Source: Salvator merianae
Taxonomy: Eukaryota; Chordata; Lepidosauria; Squamata; Teiidae
Reading direction: 5' to 3'
NCBI GenBank assembly: GCA_003586115.2
Contig: QVOM02000116.1
Span: forward strand, 41,006,197-41,070,196
DNA: 64,000 nucleotides
In this document: piece after piece, positions 35,152 to 46,841 of the stretch
Layout of the letters: each line of letters opens with the position of its first letter
Numbering within the stretch: the stretch's first letter is position 1
The notes under the pieces: model-generated
The model's input: only the letters and a program-made list of their open reading frames with translations
Told to the model about the DNA's origin: nothing
The model's database searches: none
Made by a program: the position numbers and the translations under genes

Positions 35152-36495
35152 ATTCTCCATTTTATCTTTTTGCTTAATTGGGAGACTGACAACTTTATTT
35201 GAGGTTAACTCTGCAGTTGTGACATCAATAAATCAAGGTCCATTAGCATGCATAATTACAGCAGAATGTTTTATTAAACCAGTAATTCCTTGGCTTTGCG
35301 ACAGACTGAGAGAAAAACCTTAATTTACAGATCTGCAAAATACATACACAGCCTGAAATCCACAACAATTAAGCACTAAAAATATGAGGGTCCTGTAAGT
35401 GCCAAGTCATCTGCCTACCCAGGAGAGATGAGGTATCCAACACTGCCTTTTTGCTGGCATAAAGTGGTGCATCTTGGCAGAGACATCACAATTATGCAGA
35501 AAATAGCGAAGAGCACGCCAGGGAGGAACAGAGCATGTATGGCAAGTATATAATTTAGGTTTTAGGAAGGATTCAAAAGACTAACTGTGAACATACACAT
35601 ATCAGCTTGCAAACTCCCAAGATGAATTTTAAACAGCGCAGTTGTTATTGTTTTGGCAAGCAAATCTATTTGGCCAATTTGATAATATACTCAAGTTTGT
35701 TATTCCACATTCACCCATGATTTGTAGAAGACTGATGCAAGAACAATTCTGTGTCCTGCCACAGTATGCAAGGCCAGCTTTTTGCCAAGAGCTCCAAAAA
35801 TGAAGAATGCACAGACAGTAACCACTACAGATGCCTGGCTGTCCAGATGCATCCAGTTGGGTCAGCTGCTGGGCTTGGCACTTGTTTATTATTGAATTCT
35901 ATGCATGCTTTTGGTTTCTGCTTACATTGTACAGGACCCCAACATGCTTTGCTTGGCAAGGAAGCATTCCATCCTTGCCATAATCATGCCTGATCACATT
36001 AGATAACATTACAGTACTATTAAAAACAGCAGATACAAGAAATCTGGTCCATCCAAAAAGTGCCAGAATTCTTGAACTGACCAAAATTAACAGCTTTTTT
36101 TAAAAAAAACTTCACTTGAAAAATGTGTGAGAAAGCTTCAGACTCCAACAGGTTGCAGAGTCCAATATCCAACAGCATTCTGCCATTGCAGATCAACAAA
36201 GCACACAGTGATTGAAACTGTCAATAATAAGGGATAGCTGCATATACTGTATGTCAGAGAGACATATCTGACCCATCACAGTTCAGAAATACCAGAGCTG
36301 AAAATCTGATCGATAACTAGAATGGGGGAAGGAAAGAGAGAGTCCCAAATTATAACACAGCATAGAACCACCACTATGTTCCTGAAGAGGATGGGTTAAA
36401 TTCTGCTGCAAGATTTCATTCTGTGGTGGGGAGGAGCATTAAAAGAGTAGGGAACAGACGAATGCAGAATTCACTCCTTTAGTGTGCTTGCATCA

Positions 36496-36977
36496 AGGGT
36501 CCTTTCTGCATGGGATATTGTCCATACTAGGAAAGGGTCTGGGGGCCTCCTTTTCACCTGATGGTGTAGGATAGAGGAGGCCCTGCCCCTTCCTAACCCA
36601 CTCTGTCTGCACAGGATGGAGCATAAAAGAAGCTAGGTGATGCCTGGTGTGGAACAGTGGGCTATGTGTGGAAGGCACACAGTCCCCTGGGTTTCTGGTA
36701 TGCGGCACAAAAGGCTATGCCACTAAAATGAGGCCCCAGGAACTCCAAAGACCAGGAAATTCCATTCCTGGCCTTCAGAGGCTCCAGCGCTGACTCTGAA
36801 GCTGGCACAGCCTTTTGAGCCAGTGGCAGGGGCTGCCATAAGACAGGCTGTCCCAATGTGGACAGCCCTGCCCTGAACCAGTGACAACCCATCCCAGCTT
36901 GGGACAGTTGCATATCACAGGCCAGAGTGGCACATCCTGGCCTGGAATACTCAAAGTAAGTGCAAATAAGGGAAAGG
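36496..36977. mobile_element. Non-autonomous DNA transposon, GCCTTTCTGCA-TIR family
   Basis: Left end GGGTCCTTTCTGCATGGG; right end, read inverted, TCCCTTATTTGCACTTAC, a weaker match than at 30766 and 40213. The interior (ATTCCTGGCCTTCAGAGG, GACAGGCTGTCCCAATG) matches the family. GC-richer than its flanks. Confidence 0.45.
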
Positions 36978-36984
36978 ACAGAAG

Positions 36985-37182
36985 TAAAGGAAGATAACCT
37001 TTTGACTGGCCACATGTTGAGAAGTCAGGACTCACTAGAAAAGGCCCTGATGCTGGGAAAGATTGAAAGCAAAACAAGAAGGGGATGGGAGAGGATGAGA
37101 TGGATAATGTCACGGAAGCAACAAACACGAGCTTGGGCAAGGAGACTCTAGTGGACAGACTGGTCTGGTATGCTGTGGTCCA
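36985..37182 (+). mobile_element. BovB (RTE) LINE fragment, C-terminal coding part
   Basis: The plus-strand frame at about 37005-37140 reads 'GHMLRSQDSLEKALMLGKI' then 'RRGWERMRW', the conserved ending of BovB ORF2. It is followed by GACAGACTGGTCTGGTATGC and 'TGTGGTCCATGG', the start of the BovB 3' UTR. The final tail is cut off. This second copy is in the opposite orientation to the one at 8373-9425 and about 28 kb away. Confidence 0.85.
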
Positions 37183-37379
37183 TGGCTAAACAAGCGTTTC
37201 AACAGTGCTTCCATGGATTTGATTGTCTGTCTTCTTCCCAAAAGGCATCTCTTCCACAGATCACCCTATTTCAAACAGGAGTTCATGCTACAGCCATAGA
37301 TTTGAGATTTGCAACAAAAAGCAGCACACAGTCACTTAGATATTTTTGTGCCACCAGTAGCAGAAAAAGCATCTGGCTA

Positions 37380-37570
37380 AAACCCAGGAGTTGGTGGGTT
37401 CAAATCCCCACTCAGTCTTGAAACCTACAAGGTGTTTTTGGATCAATCATTCCTTCTTAACTCCACAACTAATAATGAGATTTCAGTCTCAAGTAGCTGT
37501 GAATACAAGGAAAAGGAACAGAGTGGGATAAAGAGAAGAGCATGGCTTGCAAATAAATAATTGAATTATT
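37380..37570 (+). mobile_element. MIR-like tRNA SINE with L2-type tail
   Basis: A B-box GGTTCAAATCCCC at about 37398-37410, a core with TTGGATCAATCATTCCTTC, and an end in AACAGAGTGGGATAAAGAG then AAATAAATAATTG. This is the order of CORE/MIR-type SINEs carried by L2. Related decayed pieces are at 46842-46990, 53085-53270 and 61428-61640. Confidence 0.5.
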
Positions 37571-37628
37571 TTTTTTTAAAAAAAAGTATAACTATGCGTA
37601 CAAGAGGTTCTAGAAGATTGCCACACTA

Positions 37629-37790
37629 AGGGCAATTCTGCACTGCCCAGTATACCAGACCAGCAAGTGTACTAAGATCCTCCCTTCTGCACACTGGCCT
37701 TCCATCTCTCTTTGATCACACCAGTGTATAGAAGGGAGGCTCCTACTACAACTTGCTGGTTCAGTATACTGAGCAGTGTAAAATCATCCT
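37629..37790. mobile_element. Fold-back MITE, GGTGATTCTGCAC family (copy 2)
   Basis: 162 bp. The left arm AGGGCAATTCTGCACTGCCC..CTTCTGCACACTGG pairs with the right arm read inverted, AGGATGATTTTACACTGCTC..CTTCTATACACTGG. The arms are about 70 bp, and the central loop is short (CCTTCCATCTCTCTTTGATC-like). Confidence 0.7.
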
Positions 37791-37799
37791 GAATCCAGA

Positions 37800-39050
37800 C
37801 CAGGGTTCCTGTATATTTAAAACAGTGGTGCTTATGTAGGAGTCAGAATTTCAGCAGCTGTAGCTTATAATGCAGGCAACAACTGCTGTAATTCCCTCTT
37901 TGACGTAAATATTAAAGATATAGGTCTGCAGACAAGGATCTCATGTAGCAAACATACACCCCAAAAGACGTGTCCAGTGTAATCCTAACCATGTTTACTA
38001 AAGACTTGTCCAGTGCAATCCTAACCATGTTCTCTCAGCAGTAAGTTCTACTGCACTATCTGTGAAATTGAATTAAGACTGCAGCACCAGAATTCATCAA
38101 AATATAAACTGCCTCGGAGTGCCATCAAATAGTTCTCTTTCTGTGGTTTTATTTCACCAACTTAACACAAAGTTGGAATGATGAAAGCCCACAGGAGTCC
38201 ATTCTACATTTCTATAACAAAAGCTTAACCCCTCCACGGTTTCTGGCAAATATTGCTGCACACTCCTGGGGACCTTTGCTTGTTACAGGGAATAGGAAAT
38301 AAATTCCCACCACAGATGCCCCAAGTCTTTTTCTTTGCCTTTTCTTTTAAAGGACCATTAATTTGTCTGACTCATGAACTGAGAGTTAGAAATAAGTTAA
38401 GAATGTACATGAGGCATTTAATTTGGTAAAGTGTTCTGTTGCACAGACCATATACTTGAGAAAAATAAATAAATTATTTTGTAAAGAAATAGCTAACAAT
38501 TAGGGCAGAGGAGAGGAGCAAATAAAAAACTATAATAATGCAAACCCTGAAATGTAAATCTGTTGTCACAATGAAAAATCTAGGCAGGCTGGAAAAATAA
38601 ATTACTCCACACTCTTTCGGGTTCCTTATAAACATCAGACTATTTAGTACACAGCAAGAAATTAGCAAGACATTATGAGTTATAGTTCTAGCAGGGAGCA
38701 ATATGCAACTGCTGCAAACACAGGGCTGCCAAAATTCCACAGGAAAGCAAATAAAAATTCTTGTGTCTTTCTAACTGATCTTTGAAAGTGATATTTTAAA
38801 AACCACCACAAGTGCTGGATTCAAGATGACATGTTTTGTCAGCTGGTAAAAAGAAGTTACATCCTGAATAATAAGGCTTCAAAAGGCACGCATCGCTGCA
38901 AATGTCTCTTCAGCAACATCCAGCCTCGTAGAGCATGTTCATGGCTCCAGGATCCATGTTTTTAAAGTGAGCTCAGAAGGATTCGTTTTCATTTTCACCA
39001 ACATCGACATTACTCAATCTGCTATTATAAGGTAAGGACATGTTCTCCGC
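37800..39050. other. Non-coding stretch, nothing recognised
   Basis: AT-rich. A short direct repeat of 'GTCCAGTG(T/C)AATCCTAACC' at about 37972-38032 is the only structure seen. Confidence 0.4.
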
Positions 39051-39386
39051 ACTAGAGATGTGAAAAATCCATTTTGCGTTCAAACATTTGATCAAATATT
39101 TCGCATTTACGGATATTCAAATCAAATTGAAAATGTGCTTTTTTGCATTTTCAGAATTCGATCGAAACAAACTCACCTCTTCCTTCGTGAAAGCAGAATA
39201 GCCGTTTGAATATTGGTTTTTTTGCTGTGTTTTAGCCCATGAAAAGGCATTTTCTATGGAGAAAACCTTGCAAAAACCACGCAAACGCGAAAAAAAAACT
39301 TTTTTCGACGTCGTGATTGCTGAAGAAGCAAAAATACAGATTTTCGCTTCAACAGTGAATCAAAAATGCAAAAGTGTGTGTTCTAG
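39051..39386. mobile_element. Fold-back DNA element, CTAGGGATGTGCA family (copy 2)
   Basis: Left end ACTAGAGATGTGAAAAATCC, right end TGTGTGTTCTAG. The interior carries 'TTTTGCATTTTCAGAATTC', 'GCTGTGTTTTAGCCCATG' and 'AAAAGGCATTTTCTATGG', lined up with 'GCTGTGTTTAAAACATG' and 'AAATGGCATTTTAATGGG' in the copy at 56703-57036. Confidence 0.55.
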
Positions 39387-40212
39387 ACTTAACCTTTGTA
39401 TTTCTGGCAAGCATTCGACATTATCTGCATCAAGCTTAAAGGACAAGTTCTCTCTCTTGATCTAGGAAAGCATCTTGATAGTGACAACCACATAACACAT
39501 ACACAGGACTGAACCACATAAAAGTCAGCACACAAAACCTTACAGCAATTGTAGGGATGCTATAAAAGCAGTTGCAAATCTAAACCTTTTCCTGTATGAA
39601 TAGCAGCTAAGAGAAAACTGAGGCTGTAAGTATTCACAAGTGCAACTCATAAGGATCAGGAGAGGAAAGTCAGCCTAAGGTGCATTATCTAACAAACTCT
39701 CAATGCAATTCTATTCAACAAAGAATCTATTGCATCACAAGGTAAGTTTTTATCAGCATGAAAGAGAGACATAAAATACAAAGGACAACTTCAAGATTAA
39801 GTCAAGGAAAAAGAGTTAAACTAACTCCCCCAGCTGTCTCCATTCCATTTTTCCAGGATTTCTCAACTGACTAAAAAGAAAGCTTGGAATGGTCAAGATC
39901 CATAGCTGTTCCATTGTTTAATCTGGACATGTGGGTCACAGGCACCCAGTCCACCAGATGGTACATAGGAGGGTAGTTTTGGACACATTAATGAAGTCAC
40001 CAGCATCCACATGCCACAGTGAATGCAGACATTCTACACTTTCACACAAACATTTTCACACAAGTTGTAGACAGAGGCAGGACACTCGCCTTGGCTAATC
40101 CATGTAGATCACCTGGGAAAGGGCCTTATCTCTACCACACTACTCATCTCTCTGCTGTTCATATGCTACAGCAAAGCTACAGTAATGTATTAGATGTGGA
40201 CTAATAAATTAA

Positions 40213-40730
40213 GGGCTTTTTTGCACGCAATCAGGATTACAATCCCTCATAGTCCTCTTCAGGGCCTCTACTGTCCACATGCTGGTGCATCCTAGAGAGA
40301 CCCCATCCACCTCTACCATGGTCTGTCCACACAGGAAAGAACATGATCCAAACCAGGAGTTCCATGATCTGGATCCCTGGTACAGCTCAATAGCGTAGTC
40401 TACCATTGTACTATTGGGGCCTAATCCAGAACACGGAAGTTTGCAGACGATGCATGCTTTTTCCTGTTCTGGTTTACAGGGGGACCCATTTCAAAGGGGT
40501 GACTTATGACACTGCTGAAATAGGTCCCCAAAGGGCTGTGAGGCTAGGAACTTATTTTCCTAGCCATCAGAGTCCTCAGCAGCCATCTTCAAGGCTCATG
40601 CAAGCTTCAGGGCCAGTGCAGAGACTGGGTTGGAACAACATCATTGTGCAGATGGTGCTGTTCCAGACTGAGCCTTGCCATGATCCAACCTACTGGACTG
40701 GATCATGGCAAGGTAAGCGCAGAAAGGCCC
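40213..40730. mobile_element. Non-autonomous DNA transposon flanked by TTAA
   Basis: 518 bp. Left end GGGCTTTTTTGCACGC; right end read inverted GGGCCTTTCTGCGCTTACC. TTAA stands directly at both sides (40209-40212 and 40731-40734), consistent with the piggyBac-type target site. The interior has an inverted word pair 'CCATGATCCA/TGGATCATGG' at 40678-40708 close to the right end. There is no transposase. Confidence 0.6.
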
Positions 40731-40939
40731 TTAAACTCAGTCCAATTAAGACTAAGGTATAGTTGTTCAAGGCTGTATCTTAAAGGTGGAGGTTGCATTC
40801 CTTATGAAAGACCAGGTTTGCAGCTTAGGGGTGGGTCCTGGTCAGGTGCTGTCACAACATCACCTGGTTGCTTCAGTGGTGAACACAGACATTGTAGGCA
40901 GAGGCTCAGCTGCACAGTCCTACCTACAATGGAAGCCTG

Positions 40940-41400
40940 GCATCAGTAATGTAAACACTGGAAGCTTCATGTGGATTATTGTGACACGAAGTGCAGTATC
41001 AAGGAAGGACCATGTAAGACCTATCCACATGCACTGGTCTGGCTTCCAATACACTTCTGATCTTAATTCAAGGTACTGTTGCTGGCTTTTAAAATCAACA
41101 CAACTTTGGTCCATGGTACCCATCAGAAGACCTCTTCCCATATATCTCAGGCTTGAATCTGTTAAAAGGTCCTTCCCTGCAGCGACAGGACAGGGGTCCC
41201 TGCTTGTACCCCTATGGCACCTGACATGACATGTTCAGGTACCAGGTGGAAACACAGCTCTTCTTCCAGCATTTAGTGGTCCAGTTGTTTTTACTGTTGG
41301 ATTCATTTTGTTTTTTATTGTCTTTTTTGTCAATGATGTTTTGCTTTCTGTTTTCTACTCCAGTATATTTATGATGTCCTTATGCACTTCAATAGGTGTG
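40940..41400 (+). mobile_element. L2/CR1-group LINE 3' remnant
   Basis: Translation of 40940-41200 gives short blocks in the order of an L2-group C-terminus: a 'GLW..LDY'-like start replaced by WIIVTRSA, then 'HMHWSGFQ', 'HQKT..PIYLRLES'-like words across frame changes. A T-rich 3' UTR up to about 41375 follows. Strongly decayed and frameshifted. Confidence 0.45.
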
Positions 41401-41464
41401 TGTATGTACATGCATGCATTCAGGCACCTACAGGCATGCAAGTGTATTAGGATAGACTGGAATA

Positions 41465-41530
41465 TGTCCCTCTAGATGTCACTGAACTAAAACTCCCACA
41501 AGTTCCAGTTGGTCTGGCCAATGGCAAGAA
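41465..41530. repeat. Fragment of hAT-like 'CCCTCCAGATGT' palindromic repeat
   Basis: 'CCCTCTAGATGTCACTGAAC', 'AAACTCCCACAAGTTCCAG' and 'GGCCAATGGCAAG' fall in the order of the element at 53781-53915. It is a half copy. Confidence 0.4.
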
Positions 41531-42507
41531 ACAACAGAAAAAGGAGTTCAATAACTTCTTAGAGGGCCACATACTTAAACGCATGTGCATCCTCACAAAG
41601 TCAGGTTTGTTTGATTTGGGAATACTTTTGAGAATTTGAAAGTGAGTGGATGGGTAAATGAATGAACCAGTGGGCACACTGGCAGAGGGATGAGCTAGGA
41701 GACCTATGCTACTCTCAGCAGACCTTGACACAGACCACCTCTGTGCAATTGCACATCTTAGAGGGAATAGTGAGGTGTGTGTATACATTTCCTTGCCTAG
41801 TTACTGGTGTTTAGTACTTTAAAAAGTAGATCATTAAACTTAATGGACGCACATTTGCATCCAAATTTCATAGCCGTTGGATCAAGAACAAGCTAAGGGA
41901 CAGTTCTGGCAACTCTGTTACTCAGGGACTAAATGGTTGCTCACAAATGAGTAAAACAACTGCAAAGAGACAATCAAACACTGAACATAGCAAATGTTCT
42001 GCCAACAAAAAGACATTACCACATGGTTCAGAAACTACATAATATCATGTGCTATACAGTGCATTTTCCTACTTGGCATATTCTGCACATTAATCAAGTT
42101 GACAACTAATCATTAAGCATATAAGAGTTCTCACTTAGGTCTTCCATCTGTCCAGACTGTCCACCTGGGTCTTTTTGCTTTTGTTTTTGGCTTGTTTTAT
42201 ATCTAGAACTTTAAAAACTTCTTTTGGGGGGGAAATCTATTAAACTATTCAATGGATCACATGAACTGGCTCAAGTGATATAAAACACAAGTCGTCAATA
42301 AGAACACCTATGAGTCATGAAACATCAAAGCTGAAATCCTGTACAATCAGTCTGTACAAATTCACTAGATTTTGCATTCAGCGTTAATTTAATTCCATGA
42401 TGCTGAAAGCCTTTAAAAAAAAAAAAAAAGTTTGGCTGATCTGTAGATAAATAGTTAACACAGTACAGCAGCTTTGAAGCTGAAAATCTTTGGATAGGCC
42501 TAAAGTA

Positions 42508-42818
42508 CAGAGTGTTTCAGAAAGATGGACCGAATTTCAAAGTAGTATATTTCACAATGGCAACATCTTACAATTACACAAAAAGTTACAAATGGTGTAC
42601 AGACAACATCAAGACAATAGCTGAATTCACCCCAAATGCCTCTCTCAAAGTGCCTTCTTCCACTGAAGTCACCGCTGCCATGATTCTGGTTTTGAGATCA
42701 TCCAGACTGGAAACTCTATGCACCACCCTTTCAAGTGGTAAGAGTTTCATCCATGGGTGGTTCATGGTTGCAGAGATATAGCAATTTCAAATCGGGTCCA
42801 CCTTTTTGCAGCACCCTG
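42508..42818 (-). mobile_element. Tc1/mariner-IS630 type DNA transposon remnant with TA duplication
   Basis: 311 bp. Left end CAGAGTGTTTCAGAAAGATG and right end (inverted) CAGGGTGCTGCAAAAAGGTG are inverted repeats that stay similar for about 45 bp. TA stands on both sides (42506-42507, 42819-42820). The minus strand holds the C-terminal transposase remnant: the words LDDLKTRIMAAVTS, VEEGTLREAF, then after a frameshift WGEFSYCLDVVC, the pattern 'W.EL.YRLDVCRV' of an IS630-like transposase family common in arthropods. The catalytic DDE region is deleted. The element is dead. Confidence 0.7.
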
Positions 42819-43469
42819 TATTGCCCAACTAAACAGAATTAATATTGCTATTGTTGCAGTTCCAGTTTCTCTCCTCAGCCTGGGTTACACTTACAACAGC
42901 ATATTGTAGTCAATGTTATTGGAATGTGAAACTCTCCAAAGCCAACCAGAGTATTGGATCAAGGAGATTTCTTTCTGTTATGCAGACAGATAACTTTCAA
43001 TTCTGAGGAAAAGATTGCAGGGACAATATGTTAAAATACCTGTCCTAAGGCTCCTCACATGCCTATTTGCGAAAGAAGTAAGAAATGCACAAGCTAAGTC
43101 TATGAAATCAACTCCCATCTGGTTAAATTTTCATCTGTGGTGCAGACAAATGATACTTAATGTGTCAGAGGGCTATACCTCCATTTATTTTCCTTCACCA
43201 GAAGCAGAACAGTGGAGCAAATGGAAACATTACTGTTACTCACCTAATCTATTACACACAGAGCACAGGCAGATAAAAAGGCTATTTCTACTACACTATG
43301 CCCACTGAAACAATACAAACAAAAGTGTATTCTTGCATACACAGCAATCATAGGGCTGATCAAATAATTGCTGTGAAGAAAGGGAGAGGCAAGAAGGTAA
43401 AACAGGAAGTAGAAGGGTTTATCATCCATATATTGGACTATAGCCTCCCTTTCCTAATTGGCTGGTGGA

Positions 43470-43530
43470 ACATGAAAAATGCAGTCCAACAACATCTGGA
43501 GACCTAGGATTAGGAAAACTGAAATACTAC
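43470..43530. repeat. Fragment of hAT-like 'CCCTCCAGATGT' palindromic repeat
   Basis: 'TGCAGTCCAACAACATCTGG' is the right half of the element described at 53781-53915. Confidence 0.4.
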
Positions 43531-44290
43531 TGTAGGCTAGCTTGAGATAAAACACATTTCCTTCCCCCATCCCATAAGCCTACACGTGCACCCACCTTCC
43601 CAAACAGCCCCTCCCTTTTGAGCCATCAGTAAATCTTTCACATCAAACCATGACCACAAAACTTTAATTTGACAGGTAGTAATTTAATTACTTTGCTGCT
43701 CAGAGGAACAAGGGACAAATCCTTTTAAGGCCATTTTAACAGCTACAATAGTAATCTGAGATACTATTGAGAGAAAGGTCATCAAGAGGACCATAAAAAA
43801 TGCAGGATGATATCAGCTTCCTTCATCCTTCTTGGGAAATTCTGCCTGCTCCCAGCCCCAAATGTAACAACTTACATTGCTATGACTTTCTGATGTTTTA
43901 AATGCAAACCTGTAGCTCTTTTTTTTTTTTTTAAAGACATTTCTATATTTCAAATACAGCATAGAAAGTTAAAACTCTGGGAAAATCAGCAAGGCATCCA
44001 AAGTTCAACCACTTGGCTAAACCTCCCCAATGTCTGGTGATCAAGCACATGATTTTCCATATAATTCTTCAATTGCCTTCACTGTTATGTTGCAACCATG
44101 CCAGAAACACAGCGAGAACAAATCCTCTTGCACAAAATCAATTTACTTTGTGTATACCTAAGTGGAGGGAAATTTTAAAAGCTGGAAGGGGGCTTCTCTT
44201 GGTTTTATGACTAATCTTTGAGCCTCCTGAATATCGTCATAATAAAAACTGTAAATTTCAACCACTTTGTGGTAGCTGCTATTACGCCAA

Positions 44291-44335
44291 ATCTAGCTAA
44301 CCTGTGGTCCGCCAGATATGGCTGAACAACCAGTT
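44291..44335. repeat. Fragment of hAT-like 'CCCTCCAGATGT' palindromic repeat
   Basis: 'TAACCTGTGGTCCGCCAGAT' matches the left end 'TAACCTGTGGCCCTCCAGAT' at 53791. Confidence 0.5.
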
Positions 44336-44526
44336 CATGCAGACCCAGCCAGTACAGCTAAAGGAAAGTAGCAGAGCATTTGTACTGCATGCTGTTCAGT
44401 GTTCAGTCCTTGGTGTCTATCTAGAAGGTGGCACTACCAAACTACTTCCTGTTGCTAAGAAAACTACAAGGAAGAATCATGAATCACCACAAGTATAGGC
44501 TTACTTGTTTAGCAGCATCTGAACAG

Positions 44527-44625
44527 CTGCATTTTTTATTTATTTATTTGCTTATTTATTTACATCTTACCATATACCTAAAGGTTTCAGGGTGGGTCAC
44601 AATAAAATCACTATAAAAACAGGTA
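44527..44625 (-). repeat. L2-like LINE 3' tail, antisense
   Basis: A TTTATTTATTTG tract, then 'TTACCATATACCTAAAGG' and 'GGGTGGGTCACAATAAAATC'; same arrangement as 15226-15330. It directly abuts the minisatellite at 44644. Confidence 0.45.
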
Positions 44626-44643
44626 AAGATCCCCAGCCTGCTA

Positions 44644-45040
44644 TCTCTTTTCCACTCTCCTCAGACAAGATAGTTCACAGCTTTCTGGTGGCAGTTGGAG
44701 GAGCAAAGGGCCACCACTGGCAGTAAGATTTGGCTGTCTCTTTTCCACTCTCCTCAGGCAAGATGGTTCATGGTTTTCCAGTGGCAGTTGGAGGAGGGAG
44801 GAGTCATCACTGGAAGGAAGATGGCAGAGCAACCCAGCCTGCTGTCTCTTCTCCACTCCCCTCAGGCAAGATGGTTCATGGTTTTCCAGTGGCAGTTGGA
44901 GGAGGGAGGAGTCATCACTGGAAGGAAGATGGCAGAGCAACCCAGCCTGCTGTCTCTTCTCCACTCCCCTCAGGCAAGATGGCTCATAGCTTTCTGATGG
45001 CAGTTGGAAGATGGAAAGGCCACCACTAGGAGCAAGATGA
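44644..45040. repeat. 108-bp minisatellite, four units
   Basis: Units start at 44644 (93 bp, shortened), 44737, 44845 and 44953. The two central units are almost identical; the outer ones are more diverged. Each begins TCTCTTYTCCACTCYCCTCA and contains GGCAGTTGGAGGAGGGAGG. Because 108 is a multiple of three, both strands show long but meaningless open frames with repeated amino-acid blocks. Pure homogenised centre and diverged edges are typical of unequal exchange. Confidence 0.95.
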
Positions 45041-46107
45041 CATGTTGGCCACTAACTGATTTCCTGTTCTTTACTAGAACACAAGGAGATTTTAAAACAA
45101 ACAAGCAAACAAGACATAGGGCAGAATGAGAAGAATATGAAGAGGTTTCTTACATTGTATGCATTACTTCTAGTATGGCAGATAACATGTCAGAAGTACA
45201 ATGGACAAAAATATTCTATTGTCAAAAACAACCCAGAGGATAACAGGACATGTTCAGGACAAATAAAGTTACATTAATTAAATTAAGGATATTGTGATTA
45301 CAACAACCTTATCTTTTTGAAACCATAGAAGTCACCATATATGCCTACCTTTCATTTACATAACATGCTTAAAGGGAGATTGAACAAGTACAGGTGAACA
45401 AGTAACAATGAAAAGAGCAATGGATGGATGGATGCTTATTTCAGGAAAGGACCAAACATATAAAATAGGCATAAAATCAACATGTACTAGAATTCTAAGA
45501 AATGATAAAATTAAATGTAATGTTCAGTAAATCATAAAAGACATAGGCATCAGTACATCAGGCATCCATTCTGAACAAAACATTCACCAATTTTCAGTTG
45601 TGTATTGCTCACATCAAATAAAGCACATATTTTAACACACTTATATTTGGTTGACCAGTTTTTCCTATTTGTCCCCTCAAAATGAAATACTCGCTCTCAT
45701 GCCCAAAAGTGTTTGCAATGCTTAATGGAAATAAAAGCAAATAAAACACAAACAGTTGTTCTTTTATTTCTCTTTCCCCTTTTTTCAAACGATGCTTCCC
45801 TAGCCATTAACAGATTTCCTGGCATGGAGTACAATGTTTTCGTTTCAGGCTGAAGGTGACCCATTATGGCTGTTTTGTTATTTATGTCTACTCTCCTGAT
45901 ATACAGCTGGAAATGGGTAGCAATATGGCTATTTAGGAAGAAGAAACAAAAAGCAGGAAATACCTATCCCGAAAAGCATGTTACAGCTGTTCAAAATACC
46001 AGACAGAACACTCTCCTCCCAAGAGGCTAATGCAAAAGCACTGCTGTCCCTGAAACCAAAGCAGTTTCTATTGTCTATTCTCATTTCGGCATAGCTCACA
46101 ATTCATA
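45041..46107. other. Non-coding stretch, nothing recognised
   Basis: AT-rich sequence with a GGAT tetranucleotide run near 45421-45433. No gene recognised. Confidence 0.4.
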
Positions 46108-46310
46108 GCCATAGCTGAGTGGCAGAGCATCTGCTTTACATGCAGAAGGTACCAGGTTCAATTCCTGACATCTTCCCAGAAGTGGCAAAGTACTTCTATA
46201 CAAAAAAATTGCATAGGCTTAGCCATACAGTCATCAGAAATCAAGCTTGACTGAAGGTCATCTCTGCCTGTATGTTACTACCATAGACCATTAGATAGGT
46301 TTGAAAGAGA
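46108..46310 (+). mobile_element. tRNA-derived SINE with clear A and B boxes
   Basis: A box TAGCTGAGTGG at 46113-46123 and B box GGTTCAATTCC at 46155-46165, spaced 31 bases apart as in a polymerase III promoter. The core 'AGAAGTGGCAAAGTACTTCT' relates it to the other SINEs, and the decayed tail starts at about 46210. No acceptor stem pairs, so it is a SINE, not a tRNA gene. Confidence 0.7.
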
Positions 46311-46841
46311 TACCAATTAAAATTAGCACTTCAGAAACGACCTAATAGAAAAATCCTTGGGCTGGATCCTGACTTTGGCTAAATCAGATTTTCTGAACCA
46401 TGGAAAGCAATGGAACACCAAGAGGACTTCTCCAAACATGACACAATCTAGATCAAACTCACAGTTGCCATGACAGTAACCATGATTAACTTTGATCACA
46501 TCAGTAAAGGTCCCCCCCCCTCAGCTTCATAACTACAAGATACTGAATTACTCTGGCTAAGTGATTAATGCTGATGGAACTTCTCATCTACAACTTTCAC
46601 TGGGGAAGGTTGCAATTGGTAGTTGTTAACAGCTGATCACCCACAGACTGTGTTGTTAATGGGTAGAACCATTACTAGGCAATTAGCCTATCACAGGAAG
46701 GTTTGGGCTTTTCCCAAAGCACCCCATGCAACTCTGACAACAGCTAGTACATCCATTTTTGTATTAGCAAATTACTCTCATCCTTGAATTACAGAACTAA
46801 ACATGCAACATCCACAATGTCCACACTGCCTAGAAGCCCAC

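Noticed and set aside
34947..35177. Open frame of repeated EGRK units
   Set aside because: Translation of the GGAA microsatellite, interrupted by an undetermined base.
36662..37140. Two overlapping minus-strand frames of about 120 codons
   Set aside because: They run across the boundary of a TIR repeat and a BovB fragment whose true coding strand is plus.
40406..41229. Plus-strand frames of 101-147 codons
   Set aside because: Located in a TIR element and an L2-group LINE remnant; no separate gene is supported.
44641..45029. Open frames of about 100 codons with internal amino-acid repeats on both strands
   Set aside because: Produced by the 108-bp minisatellite, whose length is a multiple of three. 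No start context, splice sites or known domain.
44644..45040. CRISPR-like array
   Set aside because: Units are contiguous, with no unique spacers, and the genome is eukaryotic.
46108..46180. tRNA gene
   Set aside because: A and B boxes are present, but the acceptor stem does not pair and a SINE core follows directly.
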